Origin: Neoscytalidium dimidiatum
Lineage: Eukaryota; Ascomycota; Dothideomycetes; Botryosphaeriales; Botryosphaeriaceae
Direction: 5' to 3'
Assembly (NCBI GenBank): GCA_037367355.1
Contig: CM074698.1
Location: 1,860,001-1,924,000, forward strand
Length of the DNA stretch: 64,000 nt
Positions 22,667 through 32,474 of the stretch are shown piece by piece. Numbering within the stretch: the first letter of the stretch is position 1; each line of letters starts with the position of its first letter. A program made the translations under genes and the position numbers. Under the pieces are notes generated by a model that saw nothing but the letters and a program-made list of their open reading frames with translations, did no database searches and was not told where the DNA came from.

Positions 22667-22945
22667 CCGACGCAATTGACGCTCCTTCCGCTGGGCGTCC
22701 CGAAAACGACGAGCGGCCGCCTGCGCCTCACGCGCCGCCGCAGCCGCAGCCTCGGCAGCCCGATCAGCAGCCTCCGCAGCAGCGTCAGCCCCAGCCTCTT
22801 CAGCAGCTACCTGACCTTCAGCCGCTTCAAGGCGGCGAAGCAAGTCCTCACGAGCCCTATCCAGACGACGAACTAGGAGACCAGTCAACAACCCGTCAAG
22901 ACGTTACAGGAATAACTTACATTCAGCATCCAGAGGACTCGCCAT
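22427..22945 (-). CDS. Antisense coiled-coil ORF at the 3' end of chromovirus copy 1
   Basis: Minus-strand gene opposite the pol tail and the 3' untranslated zone. The model has two exons, 22945-22921 and 22872-22427, with a 48-bp intron (GTAAGT..CCTAG, TTGAC branch-like sites); 156 aa. Exon 1 gives MASPLDAE; the joined product continues FRRLDRAREDLLRRLEAAEG, then a long Ala/Glu/Arg heptad-like stretch and RKERQLRRLLRHVERRNASLF. A coiled coil is predicted from composition. The unspliced frame has no ATG, which supports the intron. Copy 2 has a corresponding frame at 30999-30610 beginning with the same MASP and FRR(I)D after allowing for RIP. It overlaps the sense pol tail by about 240 bp. Function unknown; no known domain recognised. 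Confidence 0.6.
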
Positions 22946-23210
22946 TGCGTCGCAGGAAGTACGACCCACCGAGGCACAACAAGCACACGCCGAATAAAAA
23001 TCTGCAAGAATACAACTCGACTCCCCACGCTTCACACAGCGTCTGCAGGGAATGTCAGCAAGGCGCCCCAAGATTGAATGCGTTGAGCCTGATTGCGACG
23101 GCGAAGGGTCCGCGCTGACGACATCGTGCGCGACTAAGGAAACAAAGGAAACAGCAGGAAGACCACCTTATAAAAGCTTTCGGGCCGAAAGCTGCCTAGA
23201 AGGGGGATAG
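22667..23210 (+). other. 3' untranslated zone of copy 1, lineage-specific
   Basis: GC-rich tail between pol and the 3' LTR that does not align with copy 2. On the minus strand it holds the start and most of the antisense ORF. A polypurine tract (AGAAGGGGGA, about 23198-23207) abuts the LTR. Confidence 0.7.
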
Positions 23211-23594
23211 TGTTACGGCGCAGCAAGAAGGGAAGGAGAGGAAGTGCTGAGCTGGAGGAAATCGGACCCACCAACACAACACAGCCAAGATACAAGACGC
23301 CCGTGGCCACCCCGATGACTCAGCAACAACACCGCGGTCACAATGCCAAGGCCTGACCACTCAACCTGACCACCAGAACCACCGCGGTCACGGCCAGCGG
23401 TCACACCCACCATCTCCTACAGTATATAGAGCACACTCGTTCACAGTAGATAGGACCCCCGTGGTCAACTTGTCAATTGATTCCTACCCTACTATTGTAC
23501 GAACCTCCCCTGCCTACCACTGTATTGGCCCCTAGAAAGCCCAAGCTGCCTGACGACGCGCCTCGACTCCCCCAGAAAGAGTCCCGGCGTAACA
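23211..23594 (+). repeat. 3' LTR of chromovirus copy 1
   Basis: 384 bp, TGTTACGGCG to GTAACA. From about 23450 to the end it is nearly identical to the 5' LTR, but the U3 (GCAGCAAGAAGGGAAGG...) is unrelated to it. Confidence 0.92.
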
Positions 23595-25090
23595 GATAAT
23601 AGGATATATATACTAACGTACGCGGTCTTTCCGTTAGAGAACAATCCGGTAGAATTTAAACGAACGCGGGGTAGTTAACCGACCGCCTTTCTCTAGGATT
23701 TTCGGGGTTTATTAGCCATAGTTCTTATATAAGAATTAGGCTAATTTTAAGTTCGATTACTTTAGAAAGAAGGCTCTCCGTAGCTAGAGCGTTTCTATTT
23801 AAATTTACTTAAAATACCCTTAGTTTATCTATAGATAAAGGGGGTTAGTTAATTCGAATTAGGGTAGTACTAGTACCGTATACCTTTAGAGGCTTTATAG
23901 CCTATAAATTTATACTTATACTCTCCCGTAAGGTGCTCCTTTTTATAGATTTCGTATATAGAAGTCCTTATATATTTAGCCGTTTTATATCCGTTTTTAA
24001 GGCAGTTACGGCATTAAATTCCCTTAGGAATAATCCGTGCTTTCTCTACCTTATAGCTTATTCCGTATATAAAAAGGCGGCTATTAATAGCCTTTTTCTA
24101 TTTCTTTTCAGTGCGAAACGAGACTATAACGGATCCCGCGGATTAGTTTTCTCTTTTCTCTTTAGAGGTGGCCTAGTAGGGCTTTCCGATAGGAGAAAGA
24201 CCTACGTTAAAGGTCTCTATTTCCTCCTTAATAAAGGAATCGATTAGAATATCCTTAGTCTCCCGCGTAGGAATTCCGTAGATAATAACCTTATACTAGG
24301 CCTCGACTAGTTTCGGGTTAGAATTAGGAAGGACTTTCCTAATAATATTCTCTTTTTCTAAGAGAAATTAGCTAGTATAGCCTTCGGTACCCGTAATTAG
24401 GATATTTCCCTTAAAAGAGAGGGAAGTTCCTTAGATAACGGGTTTATTTACGAATCTGGCTCCCGCGAACGTAAGGTTTAGCTTTTACCGGAGTCGGATT
24501 CCGTTAAATTAGTCTCGTATACTATCGTAGAAGACGGTAATTTATCTATTTTTAATAGACGTTAGCTTTACGAGCTTCGTAGTTGTTTTTTCCGTTAGTT
24601 TTTTATACGATACGGTTATAAAACCGTCGTTTAGAACTAAACCTACCGCTACTAAGGCGTAGAAGGTAGGTTTTTTTACCGGGACTAGCTAACTAGGCTA
24701 GGGTTTTCCTATAGTAGCTACGGAGGTAGCCCTAAGATTCCTCGTTTTATTCGAAAGCGTACGGGATACGTTTTCGAGTACGCGGACTTCGGTTACGAGA
24801 ATCGACTTAGTAAAGTCGATTTTCCCTTTCGCCGTATATTCGCGGAAGACGGTAAGAAGTTCGCTAAGGTTATTTACCTTAGACCGGTCGTCTTTAAGGT
24901 CGATCGCCTTAATAAGGCAATCGAACGCTACTTCGATATATTCCGCGGAGGACTTTAGTTTCAATCCCGGTATATACCGGGTTCTTTTCTTAGAGCGGTA
25001 TTCGAACGGGTTAGTGCCCGTAGTTATCGGCGAGAAGGAGAGTCTTTTTCCTAGCGTCGGCGTAGGCTCTACCGTTACCGTTACCTTTAG
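23595..25090 (-). pseudogene. RIP-degraded LINE (Tad/Eka-like) ORF1 remnant, left part
   Basis: Minus-strand frame fragments read, from high to low coordinate: KRLSFSPITTGTNPFEYRSK, SAEYIEVAFDCLIKAIDLKD, NNLSELLTVFREYTAKGKI (open frame 24964-24698), then YKVIIYGIPTRETKDILIDS and a Cys-rich stretch near 24050 (CLKNGYKTAKY...CKKEH). This order matches the gag-like ORF1 of fungal LINEs. Stops are TAA or TAG at positions explained by RIP. The start side is cut off by chromovirus copy 2 at 25091, and the 3' side ends abruptly at the copy 1 LTR (23594). Confidence 0.6.
25086..25090 (+). repeat. Target-site duplication TTTAG (left) of copy 2
   Basis: TTTAG immediately before TGTTACGG; the same five bases follow the right LTR at 31659-31663. 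Confidence 0.85.
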
Positions 25091-25475
25091 TGTTACGGCA
25101 CAGTCGCCTAGAAAGGCGGATAACGAAACCCTACGACTATTTACCGCCTACGTAACTAACTCGGGGCCTAACTCGATAGAATATCTACCGATACTAATAT
25201 ACTAGACTACTATATACTCGCTTAGTAAAGCTTAGACTACTAATTAGTACTAATTAGTAGGTTAATATTATAGATTACTACTAATCGTACCGATTACTCT
25301 ATATATATAGACTATACTTATTTATCGTAGTTAGGACCCTCGTAGTTAACTTATTAATTAATTTCTACCCTACTATTATACGAACCTCCCCTACCTACTA
25401 CTATATCGGCCCCTAGAAAGCCTAAGCTACTTAACGACGCGCCTCGACTCCCCTAGAAAGAGTCCCGGCGTAATA
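25091..25475 (+). repeat. 5' LTR of copy 2
   Basis: 385 bp, same U3 type as the copy 1 left LTR with RIP changes. The first ~14 bases are unmutated. Confidence 0.9.
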
Positions 25476-25529
25476 CTTTAACTACCTTTTTATAGGTACC
25501 GGAGGTAACTCTACCCTAAAAACTACTAA

Positions 25530-28500
25530 CTATAATATCCTAGACCGAAATTAGGAATAACCTTTCGACGGAGGAGGAATAGCTTTAGTTAATCCGTCTC
25601 TTAATTTCTAGAAATCTAGCTCTTAATATAAGGCTACTTATTTTAGAAGTATATTCCTCGGGTATAGCCTCCTTAAGTCGAGTAATTAACGGACCTAGAG
25701 TACTAGAGGACGCTAGTAATAACTACGACTAAGTTCTTCTAGAATACTTTATTCGAGAATAAGCCTTTACTATTAACCGTACTATATAGCCCTCTACTCT
25801 AGCCGCCCCCGCGATATTAGAATCAACCCCCTATAATACTAAACTAAAGATTAAGACTTCTAATATCTATAATAGGGACCGGCGTAAGCTTAACGACTTT
25901 CTAGTCTAACTAGAGAATTACTTCGAATTCTATAAAGTATCCTTTAAGGACGACGAGGAAAGGGTCCGCTTTATAGGAACCTACCTCTAAGATAACGTAG
26001 TACGGTAGTTCGAACCCTATTAAAAGAATTTCCGCTCGGCTATCCTACGTACGGAAACTAGTAGCCTATTCGCCAACTATAATCGCTTCGCCGACGTAAT
26101 TAGACAAGCCTTTAGTAGTAAGAACGAGGAGTAGAAGGCCGCTCTTTAAATTTAGGACCTCCGATAAACCCGATTAGTCTCGGAATATATTACGGAATTC
26201 CGTATACTCGCCTCCTACCTTAATTAGAACGACTAATCCCTTAAATATATCTTCTATAAGGGCCTAAAGTATAATATAAAGGCCGAATTCGCCTATACCG
26301 GATTACCTAAGGACCTTAGCGAGACTATTAATACGGCTATCCGAGTTAACTAATAACTATTTAATTTTAGATAAGAAATAGGCTAAACCCGATACTCGGC
26401 TAATACTCTATAACCTCGAAATAACCTACTTCTAGGGGACCCTATAGACTTAAATGCTAACTAACGACGAAACCCTCAACTAGCGCCGGAGGAAGAATAG
26501 CGACGGCGTAAAAAGGGTCTTTACTTCTACTATAGAAAGTACGGATATATTAGTAGAAACTACCTAGATAAACGAACTAGTAACTAGCAAACTAACGATA
26601 AGAAAACTACCTCGGCTACTAAAGGACGATCGGAGACCCCCGACTACGATATTCTCTACTAGTCTACTTATAGTATCGAAGCCTACCCTATTTACTAGAA
26701 AGCTAAGAATATTAGTGGGTACTATCTAAAAAACTAGAAACGCCTACTAAACTAGGGCTATAGTAGGCGAGGCCTCTATCCTATAGAACTATAGTAGTAT
26801 TAACCGGAAAAACTATAAGATATCTACTAGAAAGCAAGGAAGATTCTATAGAATACGGGAACTACTAGGTTATCGTAATAAAAATTAATAGACGCCGAGC
26901 GCTTACTCTTATCGACTCCGTATTATAAGGGAACTACGTCTTAAACCGATTTATAGAAAAAGCCAACCTAAAACCTAGAGAAAAGGACTAACTATATTAG
27001 CTAAGAACTATTAATAGATCCCCTAGCTCCTTTAAAGATAGAAAGGTAATTATCGAAACCCCGAAACTAACCCTAGAATATAAAAACTATAGAGAACGTA
27101 TTTACCTAGACGTTACTAAGATCCCTAAGTATAATATTATTCTTAATATCCCTTAGTAGAAGAAATAGAAAATATAATATAATTAGAATAATAGAGGAAT
27201 TACTCTTAAGTCTAGAGAACGAAACTAAGAACTAGAATAGAAACTACGTACTATAGCCGAACCGATTACCTACGTAAGCCTAATTTTAAAAGCTACGCTA
27301 GAAAGAACCCGAAAGAAGGGGTAAGTAATTAGAATAATATAGTATCGCCCTACTACTATAAATAAAGAAAGAACCCGATAGATTAGTACTACTAGACGAG
27401 AAAAACTAGACTACCCGATACTCGTAGGAGGAGATAACCCTACTAGGATATACGAATAGTATCTTAATAGCGTTCTTAAGAAATACTACCGGTTTAAGGA
27501 AATTTTTAGAGAAAAGATCGAAGACGTACTACTAGAATATAGACTATAGGACTACGAGATTAACTTAAAACTAGGTACTAAACCCCGATTTAGACCCTTA
27601 TATCTAATATCGGAAAAGAAGTTATAAGTAATAAGGGAATACTTAGACTTACTACTAAAGAAGGGATATATCCGACCCTCTTAATCCTTAGTAGGATTCC
27701 CCGTTCTCTTCGTACTAAAGCCCGGAGGTAAGTTACGCCTCTATATAGATTATAGATTCCTAAACGATATTACTATTAAAGATCGCTACCCTCTATCTCG
27801 TATCGATAAACTAAGGAATCGCCTCCGGCATTACGATTCTTTACTAATAGACTTACTTTATATAAGATCACTTATCCGAATTAAGAAAGGATATAAATAG
27901 AAAACCGTATTTAGAACTCGATACGGTTTATACGAGTACTTAGTAATGCCTTTTAGACTTACTAACGCTCCTACTATATTCTAAGCCCTTATTAACTACG
28001 TCCTACGAGAATATCTAGACCGATTCTATATAGCCTACCTCGACGACATCCTAATATACTTAGAAACCCTTAAAGAATATAAGGAATATATATCTAAAGT
28101 CCTCTAGAAACTACTCGAATATAATCTCTCTATTAAACTAGAAAAATATACCTTCTATATCTAAAGAGTAGAATTCCTAGGCTTTATTATCGAACTAGGA
28201 AAAGTAGTTATAGACCTAAAAAAGATAGAAGATATCTTAAAGTAGCTAGAACTAAGGAACGTTAAAGAAGTATAAGTCTTTTTAGAGTTTACTAACTTCT
28301 ACCGACGATTTATTAAACGATACTTATATATAGCCGAATCCCTAATCTAACTTACCCGAAAAAATACCCCTTTTATCTAGGAAGTACTCTAATAAGAGGC
28401 GTTTAATTAACTTAAAAGGGCCTTCGTAGAAGCGCCGATACTCCTTATATTCGATCTTAATAGACTACTCTACCTCGAAACTAATATATCCGACTATACT

Positions 28501-30610
28501 ATTAGCGCTACCCTTAGCTAGCTAGACGATAAGGGAAGATTATACTCTATCGCGTATTACTCTCGTAAAATATTACCCGCCGAGCTTAATTACGAGATAT
28601 ACGATAAAGAACTACTTACGATCGTTATAGCGTTTAAGGAATAGCGATACTACCTTAAGAGAGCTAACTATAAAATTACGATATACTCGGATTATAAGAA
28701 CTTAGGATACTTTATAACTACTAAGGTATTAAATAGAAGATAAGTACGATAGATAGAATAACTCGCCCCCTTCTACTTTAAGATCTACTACCGTAAGGAA
28801 AGTAAAAACGGCAAGGCCGACGTACTTAGTCGTAGAGCCGACTATATAGAAGGAAAGCTAGAACTATTACTAGTAGTACTACGATAAAATAACGACGGTA
28901 CGTTAGGCCCTAACCGCCCCCGAATTATTAAAGAATCTAACGCATCCTAGAAAGAACGAATACTAGCACCTATTCTAAGGCTAGGGAGCCCTATCGACGA
29001 CGACGAACCTCTATAAAACCTAATACTAGAGTAGGAGCCGGAGGACGAAGAGGAACCGTAGAACGAGGAACCTATACTAACACTTAGAGAAACTACGAAA
29101 GAGGTAAAAAACGAGGAAGAAGATAACACCGCTACTTAGGAATAAATTATCTAAGGAAAATATAATAATAATCCGCTATCCTAAGAACTACTTTAACGAA
29201 TAGGTACTTCTAAATATAATAACCCCGACCTAGTCTAAGACTATAGAGGTAATATACTATTCTACGGAAAAATCTACGTACCTATACCTTTACGTAAACG
29301 GCTAATAAAGGAATACTATAAGTTCGTAGTTTACGAATATCTAGGAATAATAAGAACCTTAGAACGGCTTATAAGATACTTCTACTTTCCCTAAATAAGG
29401 AAAGTAGTAGAGAAAGTTATCTAGGAATATAACGAATGCGTAAAAAATAAGGTAGTACGATATATACTATACGGATAACTATAGCTTATTATAATACTAA
29501 CTAAACCCTAGAAATTAGTTATAATAGATTTTATTACCGACCTACTAAATTTAGTAGACCCCGTAACTAAAGTACGATATAATACTATCCTAGTTATCGT
29601 TAACCGTCTAATAAAATAGGCATACTTTATCCCTTATAATAAGAAAATCGGAGCGGAGGAATACGCCTACCTCTTTCTTAGATATATCTTCGCCTACTAC
29701 GAGATGCCTAAGGAACTAATTACGAATTAAGATCTATAATTTAGAGCTAAGTTCTAGTAAACCCTAGTCTATAAGTTAGGAACTAAATATAAGATATTAA
29801 TAACGGTATATCCGTAAACTAACGAATAAACGGAACGAACTAACTAGACGCTAGAATAGTACCTAAGATTCTACCTAAACTATAGATAAAATAACTAGGT
29901 TAAACTTCTACTATTAGCCTAATACGCGTATAATAGTATATTAATAGAAGCTATATAAACTACGCTCTTCTACGCTAACTATAGATTTAACCCTACTACC
30001 TTTAGAGAACTCTAAATCTACGAAGTACTCGCCTAAAAAGCTATACTTAGAGTAGACTAGCTACGCGAACTATACTAAGAACTAGCCCGAGATATTAAAT
30101 TTACATAAATAGAATAAATATATACTATATTACACGCCAGACGTCGCCGCCCCTAAAGAAGGGGGATAAAGTCTAGCTTCTTAGAAAGAATATTAAAATA
30201 ATACGATCGAACGATAAATTAGACTATAAGAAAATCGGACCCTACTAAATTAAGAAAAAACTTTTATCTATTTCCTTTAAACTTAGATTACTAGAGTAAG
30301 TAGGTATATACCTAGTTTTCTATATCTCTTTACTTAAACCCGTATATAGTAACGCCGAACCTAACCTAGAACTTAAAATATACCCCGATAACGCTAATAA
30401 AGAATAGAACGTAGAGAAAATCTTAGATAGAGACTAGATCGACGGATAATTTAAGTACCTTATTAAATAGAAAGAAGCGGATTCCGCCGGGAACTTATAG
30501 GAACCCTTATAGGAACTAATCTCTTACCTTAACTACGAGGAACTTATCTATAAATACTACCGACGAAACCCTAACCGCCTAAACCTAGAGTATCCTCCTA
30601 CAACGTAAAC
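25530..30610 (+). pseudogene. gag-pol of copy 2, destroyed by RIP
   Basis: Same order as copy 1. Recognisable pieces include the RT active-site segment [11 protein letters not shown] (about 28036), the integrase zinc-finger side near 29440, and the chromodomain at about 30405-30560. No open frame over about 70 codons remains. Where copy 1 has frame breaks, copy 2 usually keeps the extra base (for example GAACCCTATT near 26010), so its ancestral frame can be followed by ignoring RIP stops. Confidence 0.85.
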
Positions 30611-30999
30611 CCTAGAGGAGGCGTTAAGAATATCTAAAACTAGTCTATAGATACCTCTCGAGGAACTAGCCCGTCGGAACCTACTACGTTACTACCGCCT
30701 AAACTAGATAATAAGGACCTCTAAGCCGCCCGCGCCTCCTACGCCTTCTTAGCCTTAATAGCCGCTAACTCCCGCTTAAATAACTTCTAACTCCGGGAAT
30801 CTAAGAAGGAAAGTATTCGTAATAGGCGGATTACCTTAGACTAAGAAGTAGCGGTACGACGAACTAAACGTTAAGCCTCCTCTTATAACCGCTAAATCTC
30901 GGCCTTATCCCTTTCGATCTCGCGCTAGGTCTACTTAATCTAAGCCCGTACCTAGTCCCGTTATTAATCTATACGACGAAACTTAATAGGGGAAGCTAT
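30610..30999 (-). pseudogene. Antisense coiled-coil ORF of copy 2, RIP-mutated
   Basis: Minus-strand frame from an ATA at 30999-30997 (an ATG before RIP) reads A-S-P-I-K-F-R-R-I-D, then a Gln/Arg/Lys/Glu-rich region where the stops are TAG or TAA, as expected from CAG, CAA or TGG after RIP. It contains RL..EEA.RLVRR and VIRLLRILSFLDSRS.KLFKR. This parallels the copy 1 antisense product in start, order and motif although the DNA cannot be aligned by eye. No intron is needed here. Confidence 0.5.
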
Positions 31000-31273
31000 A
31001 TTAGAAGGAAAGAAATAAAGGTAGCCTCGCTTAGTATACTCGTAATACCTCTTAGAATCCGGCGATATAAGATAACGAAGATAAAGTCTCTCTACGTAAA
31101 AGGAATAACGTCTAGGAGCGTTAGTACCGTTACGAAGGATACGGATAAGAAGCGCGTGTCGACGAGCGGAACTAGATATAACGGTAGAGAAATAATCTTA
31201 AGAGAACTAAGGAGGGAGCTTAACTATCTTTATATTCGACCTTCGGGCTAAAGGTTATTTAGAGGGGGGATAG

Positions 31274-31658
31274 TATTACGGTATAGTCGCCTAGAAAGGC
31301 GGATAACGAAACCCTACGACTACTTACCGCTTACGTAACTAACTCGGGGCCTAACTTAGTAGAATACCTACCGATATTAATATACTAGACTACCGTATAC
31401 TCGCTTAGTAAAGCTCGGACTACTAATTAGTACTAATTAGTAGGTTAATATTATAGATTACTATTAATCGTACCGATCACTCTATATATATAGACTATAC
31501 TTATTTATCGTAGTTAGGACCCTCGTAGTTAACTTATTAATTAATTCCTACCCTACTATTATACGAACCTCCCCTACCTACTACTATATCGGCCCCTAGA
31601 AAGCCTAAGCTACCTAACGACGCGCCTCGACTCCCCTAGAAAGAGTCTCGGCGTAATA
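31274..31658 (+). repeat. 3' LTR of copy 2
   Basis: 385 bp, begins TATTACGG (RIP-altered TGTTACGG) after the purine tract GAGGGGGGA, ends GTAATA. Same type as the 5' LTR. Confidence 0.9.
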
Positions 31659-32474
31659 TTTAGCCTTCTCGATAGCGGTGTTACTTTGTTGTTTTCTATC
31701 TCGATATCTTCGATACTACTTAATCCCGTAGTATTCGAAGATTCGATAACTACCGGCGTAGTCGATAGTCGAATTAGAGTCGAGGGGCGTAGAGGGTCCG
31801 GGAAATCCGGGGGGTCTAGGGGCGGGTATCCTTAGTTTTCTATACTCTTTCTAGAAAGGAAATAGTAGAAATAGGAAATTAGACTAGAAAGAAATCGCTG
31901 GCTTTAGTTTCGTCTAAACTAAGCCGTAAATAAACGAATTCTAGGCGAGCGCGGGGAATTTTCTTCGTTACTTTCTCCCGAGAAGTAACGAAGCGTTTTC
32001 GGGGCTATTCGGTTAAGCTTTTCGCTTATTTTCGGTTATTATTAGTTCGCGTAGGTAGGGAGGTAGTAAAAACTCTACGTATACGGGCCGCGGAAAAGGG
32101 GCGGGATAGAGAAGAGGAGAAAGCGCTTCTTCGCCTTAGATTTAGATATGTAAACGCGCTCTAAATCTAGTATAACTTCGTACGAAGGTACGCGTAGGTG
32201 TTTTCGATAGATTCCGAGCTTTTTACGTCTTTTCGAGTCGATTTAGGATTTTAGTAGGGATGCGGAGGTAGTTTCTCGTTAGTTAATATATTAGAATACT
32301 AATTTTCTACTATCGTATCTTATTACGATAGTTACTACGAGCTAAGAATATTTTATATCTCTTATACGTACTTATTACTAGATACGTTCGCTATAATAGC
32401 TAATACTATTAGTACTTCTTATAATAAGAAAATACTTTTTATTTTTTATTTAAATCGCTTTTTTTTCTATAAGG
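31659..32474 (-). pseudogene. RIP-degraded flank of copy 2, probably the LINE 5' part
   Basis: Begins with the second TTTAG. GC content is higher than in element B and minus-strand fragments are Pro/Arg/Ser-rich, as in LINE ORF1 leaders, but no motif is decisive. It is assigned to the LINE because copy 2 with its target duplication separates it from 25090. Confidence 0.4.

Larger units (their letters stand above)
16917..23594 (+). mobile_element. Ty3/gypsy chromovirus, copy 1 (no RIP, recombinant ends)
   Basis: An LTR retrotransposon of 6678 bp bounded by TGTTACGGC...GGCGTAACA termini. Gag, protease, reverse transcriptase, RNase H, integrase and a C-terminal chromodomain lie in Ty3/gypsy order. 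CpA and TpG dinucleotides are intact throughout, unlike both flanks and copy 2. The left LTR (16917-17301) and right LTR (23211-23594) share R-U5 but have unrelated U3 regions. The bases outside (ATATT and GATAA) are not a target duplication. The tail from about 22410 to the right U3 does not align with copy 2. A purine tract precedes the right LTR. Several 1-2 bp frameshifts break the sense frames. Confidence 0.93.
25091..31658 (+). mobile_element. Ty3/gypsy chromovirus, copy 2, RIP-saturated
   Basis: 6568 bp, co-linear with copy 1 from the 5' LTR through the chromodomain. Almost every CpA and TpG has become TpA while CpG remains, so gag and pol carry many TAA and TAG stops. Both LTRs (385 bp) belong to one type and a TTTAG duplication flanks the element, so it is a complete single insertion. 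It interrupts the LINE ORF1 remnant. The 3' tail after the chromodomain (about 30615-31273) is unlike that of copy 1. Confidence 0.93.

Noticed and set aside
23933..24247. 104-codon plus-strand frame in the RIP island
   Set aside because: Lies antisense to the LINE ORF1 remnant and is Phe/Leu-rich because of AT bias.
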